A stretch of DNA of 64,000 bases, taken from the NCBI GenBank assembly GCA_030263805.2, contig CP136011.1, positions 682,001 to 746,000 on the forward strand, read 5' to 3'. Below the pieces are notes generated by a model. It searched no databases and was not told where the DNA came from. It saw only the letters and a program-made list of their open reading frames with translations. Origin of the DNA: Pseudomonas sp. FeN3W (GTDB lineage: Bacteria > Pseudomonadota > Gammaproteobacteria > Pseudomonadales > Pseudomonadaceae). Made by a program: the position numbers and the translations under genes. Shown one piece after another: positions 60,150-64,000 of the stretch; the stretch's first letter is position 1; each line of letters begins with the position of its first letter.

Positions 60150-61673
60150 ATGAAATCTGTAATAGCTCTATTAAAGAAACTTTCCCGCAGGCATTCATTT
60201 TCTCTGGAAAATGACGAGCCTATCAGTATGCAAATTATCAAAAATTCCAGCCACTCTGACGCCTCAAATAAATACAAACCATTGTTTGATTTTTATATGG
60301 ACATTTTGAGTGAAATAAAAATTGAAAAAAATCCTCAATCACATTTGGAAGCATCAACCTTATTGATTGAAAAAGGCATCAACCCTGTTGATATCGACTA
60401 TATTGGGTCGATCAGGAGTCCAAATCCGCGATGGATAGTAAGAAATATCTCCCCAATTTGCACTTTCTTGCTCGCGAACGGAAACGTGCCATCAACAGAG
60501 CAGATGCAGATTCACTCTGATATTCTTGATTCATTCAGTGATAAAGTTGCAGGGATGCCTAGCTATGGTCATCTTCACCCAAGTGCTATCGGCGTTGATA
60601 GCACTAGCAGCAAGCTTGCTCACCTGCTGATGCTATCACCGACATTCATTGTATCTATAGCTGGACGAATGAAGTCATTTGACCAGCTTATCGATGCATT
60701 TGAAATGGATGTTTCCTCCATTGACGCAGAGCAGACCCTTCATGCCGGTCTCAATCATTTGAGGCAAGTGCTGTGGTCATATCAAGTTTCCAGCTTGAGC
60801 AAAGAAGACATTGCTCATCTTAAATACTATTTCAAAACAATAACAGATAGGCTCCCAGGTTGGATTGGTGAAAAGCCAGTCGCTCCTTATCTTATTGAAG
60901 GGATTGAGATGCATAGCGTCTATCAGACGCTTGATTTTTGTGGTTACTCAGTCGAAGAAAGTATTGCCTTACATTCAAAAATGCACGATACGCCGCTTAA
61001 GCCGCTATGGACTGGAGCTCTAGCAATATCCCTAGACAAACCCTCAATATTTTGTGACTACCTGCTAAAGAGCAATTGCAGCGCTGATCAGATTCGGCAA
61101 ACTGCAAAACAGTGCTTTCAAATCAGATCACAATCCCCCGCAATCGGTAACCGTGAAAACCATATACAAATGCTTTTGAGGATCGCAGAATCACTGCACG
61201 AAGCCTTTGTCAAAAGAGGCCTAGGGGGAGTCATCGGATCTGACATCCTTAATCCTGCGCTACGGTCAAGTAGAGTTGCCAAAGTCTTCTATGAAAATGG
61301 TTATCTGATTCCAGGGGAGCCAGAGCAAACAGGATTGTTCACATCGATGGAGAATAATGCGGATGCTTACAGTGAATCGATCAGGATTGCTGGCGCGCTG
61401 GGGAAAACCGGCTTTCTCGGCAAGTGCTTAGAGCTTGGCATTTCTTCCAGAAGGGACATGAGCCACTCAAACACCTTTGAAAACCCGAAAATATTTCGGC
61501 AAATCATTGACATGAGGATAGTCGATCTGAAGCCCATCTTGAATACGCCCGCAAGAATTAAGAAGGCTATTTCATTCGGCGCAACTCGGGAAGCCTTATT
61601 GGCTGGCGGAATAAATGTCAAATCATCTAAGAATTTCAACAGGAAATTTATAGAAAGTGATTTAAATATATAA
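60150..61673 (+). CDS. Large helical unknown protein with shared C-terminal tag motif
   Basis: 507 residues from ATG 60150 (GAGGT upstream; the open frame begins at 60093). N-terminus MKSVIALLKKLSRRHSF is basic and amphipathic. The body is helical with repeated motifs such as GATREALLAGGINV that hint at ankyrin-like turns (not proven). Ends FNRKFIESDLNI, the shared C-terminal motif. No family recognised. Confidence 0.78.
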   Translation: MKSVIALLKKLSRRHSFSLENDEPISMQIIKNSSHSDASNKYKPLFDFYMDILSEIKIEKNPQSHLEASTLLIEKGINPVDIDYIGSIRSPNPRWIVRNISPICTFLLANGNVPSTEQMQIHSDILDSFSDKVAGMPSYGHLHPSAIGVDSTSSKLAHLLMLSPTFIVSIAGRMKSFDQLIDAFEMDVSSIDAEQTLHAGLNHLRQVLWSYQVSSLSKEDIAHLKYYFKTITDRLPGWIGEKPVAPYLIEGIEMHSVYQTLDFCGYSVEESIALHSKMHDTPLKPLWTGALAISLDKPSIFCDYLLKSNCSADQIRQTAKQCFQIRSQSPAIGNRENHIQMLLRIAESLHEAFVKRGLGGVIGSDILNPALRSSRVAKVFYENGYLIPGEPEQTGLFTSMENNADAYSESIRIAGALGKTGFLGKCLELGISSRRDMSHSNTFENPKIFRQIIDMRIVDLKPILNTPARIKKAISFGATREALLAGGINVKSSKNFNRKFIESDLNI

Positions 61674-61723
61674 TTTGGTCTTTATTTTTGTAGTCAGGGG
61701 GTGGAGAGTCACCCCCTCAAGCC

Positions 61724-62314
61724 TTAAAGGCCAAGCTCGTCACTTGCAACACGTTTTTTGTTTTCGTGACTTAGTAAAGACAGCACGTCTTTGCGATCTG
61801 TTAACTTATGAAAGTCTTTGATATTAAGAGGCCTTAGTTTCGCTTCCCGAAGGGTTTCAAGACTTACATTTTCAATTAGCCCTAAAGCAAATGAGCTAGT
61901 GATGATCTTCGTATAATCTTGCCTTGCCAGATCAGAGATATTACCCATGATGATCGAAACAGCCCTGGGAAAATCATTCTGCATAATCAGCCGCGCATCG
62001 AATGACCAAACTTCGCAGTATTCTGTCAGAATGATTTTAACCAGATCATTTTGAAGCCCAAGCTTTACACATATTCTTGCTTTCTCTCGAATACTGGCAA
62101 TTAATTCAGGGATTTCACTGTCAAAATTGGTCGGGTTTTGATCCACTGACTCTCTGTGTATATTGAGCGCACTTCTAATATCTTCCAACAGATCCAGACG
62201 ACTATAACTCCGATTCGAAAGAGCCTCTGCCAGGCCATCTTCGAATCTCGCAGTATCTACAGACTCAATTGTGTAAAATAAGGTGTACAGCTTTTTATAA
62301 TCATAATGAGTCAT
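61724..62314 (-). CDS. Helical unknown protein with shared C-terminal tag motif
   Basis: 196 residues from ATG 62314 (frame open to 62338). Helix-rich, soluble. Ends HENKKRVASDELGL, the shared tag. Convergent with the 507-residue gene. Confidence 0.72.
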   Translation of the reverse strand: MTHYDYKKLYTLFYTIESVDTARFEDGLAEALSNRSYSRLDLLEDIRSALNIHRESVDQNPTNFDSEIPELIASIREKARICVKLGLQNDLVKIILTEYCEVWSFDARLIMQNDFPRAVSIIMGNISDLARQDYTKIITSSFALGLIENVSLETLREAKLRPLNIKDFHKLTDRKDVLSLLSHENKKRVASDELGL

Positions 62315-62396
62315 TATCAAACCACTTGAAATTGTCATACTGCTAGATGTGAGGAAACAAGATTGCGCTTTGCGCGGGCCAGCTCCCTTGCCGGGA

Positions 62397-62939
62397 CTAG
62401 CGAAAGTAGATAATCACCCTCAAGAGCCTCTCCATTACCATCTCTAGCTTCCCCCCCCAGTTTGCATCAAAGTTTCGATCACCATTAACTTTAACATGTA
62501 TTTGCATTACATCTTCCCCATTGAGTTGAATGGTCATTTCAATGAAATCTGATATATTTATTTTACTATCATCGCCAAGGAGAGAGCAAACTCCAGCCAC
62601 AGCTCCACGCAGAGAAGAGCTTAGATACACGGGGTCACTGTGTTCAATTCTGTAAAAATCCTGACCACCTTCGGAGTCATCGTATATTGCTTGAAGTATG
62701 ACTACTGAATAGCATGAAGATCCCCCCAGCCCCCTATCATCAGGATTTACATGGCATTCATTGAGAGCATACTTAAGAGATTCTGTTATTTTTTTACACC
62801 CAATGTATTGCATTGCCATGTCAACCATCCTGAGGTCATTGCCTTCGGCCTGGATGTTTAGCAGCTCATTAATAAACGCCTGCGCAGCCATACGACTATC
62901 AAGCCACATATGAATACTCCCACTCATCATGCTGCGCAT
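62397..62939 (-). CDS. Hypothetical protein, 5' end fused to an insertion element
   Basis: Up to 180 residues. Body soluble; contains RGLGGSSCYSVVILQAIYDD and GEDVMQIHVKVNG. The first ATG (62939) lies inside the hairpin at the end of the TnpB element, so the natural start is probably downstream (for example ATG 62909) or was lost through insertion. Confidence 0.65.
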   Translation of the reverse strand: MRSMMSGSIHMWLDSRMAAQAFINELLNIQAEGNDLRMVDMAMQYIGCKKITESLKYALNECHVNPDDRGLGGSSCYSVVILQAIYDDSEGGQDFYRIEHSDPVYLSSSLRGAVAGVCSLLGDDSKINISDFIEMTIQLNGEDVMQIHVKVNGDRNFDANWGGKLEMVMERLLRVIIYFR

Positions 62940-62942
62940 GAT
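62926..62942 (-). repeat. Terminal stem-loop of an IS200/IS605-type element
   Basis: Perfect stem ATCATGC (62926-62932) / GCATGAT (62936-62942), loop TGC, over the stop codon of tnpB. Subterminal hairpins of this kind mark the right end of IS200/IS605-family elements. Confidence 0.5.
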
Positions 62943-64000
62943 AAGGGGTATCTGCTCTTCGTTCCCCAGAGGGTCGAGAGCGTCACCGGTATTCTCGGTG
63001 CTGCGCAGGAACTTTGGCCTTTCGCAGCCTGATCATCCTTTCGGTGAGTCAGTTTTAACACCATGGCCCAGTATCGGGCCGCAATGTTGTAACTGGCATT
63101 CAGATCACAGTTGTATTTTTTGCCTGTGCTGAAGGTTGCCAGTTCGTACTGTTTAGGGTCGCGCTTGAGTTTTCCAGAGCCGTCATAGGCCCAGGAAGAC
63201 GTTCCTCTGGCATACACATACACCACCTTCCCACCCATCTCGACAAACTTCATCTCGATCAGGTTAGCAAGCCTGCGGTGCAGCCATTGATGGAACTTTT
63301 GCTTCAGCGCTGAACGCTTGCGCCCGCCTTGCGGGCGCCAGCCTTTCAAGTGCTCCAGCACTATCGTGTCAGCCTGGTGTTCACGGGCAAAGTCGACCAG
63401 CTGACGGGAAGTCAGCTGCGCGATCTGCTCGTTAATATGCCGGGCCTTACGGTAATGGCCTTTGCAGAATCCCTTGCTCAGTACAGCGGTTTTACGCGCT
63501 TTTTGGCGAATGGTATTCGCCCGTTGGTTACGCCGGTCTATGTCGGCTGCGGGGTGGAAAAATCCACGCGCAGTCACAGTGCCGGATGAAGTCACCACGC
63601 TGGCCGTTGCCAGGGTGTTGATGCCGATATCCACCGCCAATACCCGTTGACGGTTGGTCAGACGCGCCGGTGTCAACGACACTGGCACCGAGAGATGAAT
63701 CGATTTCCCGATGATCAGCGAAGGGGATTTTAATTCACCCTGGGTATGGCGCTGACGCGTTGCTTTAATAGGGATCTGGTGCCACAACCACTCTTTACCA
63801 TCCCACAGCTTGAGTGAGGCAGTTTTGAACGTGTCGTCGAGCTTGTACAGCTGACCTCGGTACAACGCTGGATAACAGCCAGAAACGGGGTTGAATACAG
63901 GCGGCTTGGCGTGTGCATGCTTACGCTTACCATCGAGCCAATCGCTATAGCGGCTCATGTACGACGAGACTTGGCCATACGCAAAATTAATGGCAGCACG
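62927..64000 (-). mobile_element. tnpB: TnpB (IS200/IS605 family), truncated by the window edge
   Basis: At least 358 codons, open to the right edge, so the N-terminus is missing. RuvC-like catalytic residues are present: D in VLAVDIGIN, E in TIVLEHLKG and D in YNCDLNASYNIA. The usual zinc finger (two CxxC pairs) between the last two is absent; instead GTSSWAYDGSGKLKRDPKQYELATFSTG is found, as in a divergent TnpB subgroup. TnpB is an RNA-guided nuclease that favours element retention; its guide RNA normally overlaps the 3' end of the gene. Confidence 0.85.

Overview
The window looks like part of a large conjugative plasmid (megaplasmid) of a Pseudomonas-like gammaproteobacterium. Three things point that way. 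It carries a gammaproteobacterial EF-Tu gene, an OprM-type outer-membrane factor and a PilV-type pilus-tip protein. More than half of the genes are small proteins of unknown function with no chromosomal-style operons. Accessory functions (AbiE toxin-antitoxin, TnpB element, two-partner adhesin) are interspersed. The assignment to a plasmid and to a genus is inference; no replication or partition gene is in view.

Layout. 0-2 kb: end of an efflux operon (outer-membrane factor) and a CX5R phosphatase-like protein. 2-4.4 kb: small membrane proteins and a 399-residue unknown on the minus strand. 4.5-8.1 kb: a plus-strand operon of a HAD phosphatase, a StiP-type phosphoribosyltransferase with a PELOTA RNA-binding domain, two small unknowns and a long peptidyl-tRNA-hydrolase-2-like protein. 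8.2-12.1 kb: three tandem paralogous unknown proteins plus a C-H-D papain-fold candidate. 12-19.4 kb: AIM24-like and YceI proteins, a HExxH lipoprotein, a fibrinogen-domain secreted protein, a cold-shock-domain membrane protein and an AAA ATPase. 19.6-29.1 kb: a polytopic membrane protein, a second secreted protein, a RecD2 helicase, an RCC1-repeat protein, a beta-sandwich lipoprotein and a two-domain RNase H. 29.2-38.2 kb: unknown genes, one candidate structured RNA and a HExxH protease. 38.3-43 kb: tuf, a viroplasmin-type RNase HI and a protein ending in a phosphohistidine swivel domain. 43-48 kb: pilus-tip protein, HD-domain protein, canonical Pth2 and an odd tRNA. 48-58.3 kb: unknowns, a two-partner secretion pair, an ERI1-like exonuclease and an SspB ClpXP adaptor. 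58.4-64 kb: AbiE toxin-antitoxin, more unknowns and a TnpB element running off the right edge.

Two themes stand out. First, an unusual number of translation, RNA and proteolysis functions sit on this element: EF-Tu, a tRNA, two Pth2-family proteins, the PRTase-PELOTA/HAD pair, two RNases H, an ERI1-like exonuclease and SspB. Second, at least seven otherwise mostly dissimilar cytoplasmic proteins end in the same kind of C-terminal peptide, roughly [S/H/D]-[E/D/Q]-[L/F]-x-[L/I/V]-COOH. This looks like a shared targeting, assembly or degradation tag and is the strongest candidate for an undescribed system here.

Promoters are often recognisable as TTGACA-like and TATACT-like boxes 16-17 bp apart, and several carry a recurring GTATAC core at the -10 box. 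Start sites were revised where a promoter or Shine-Dalgarno sequence decided them.
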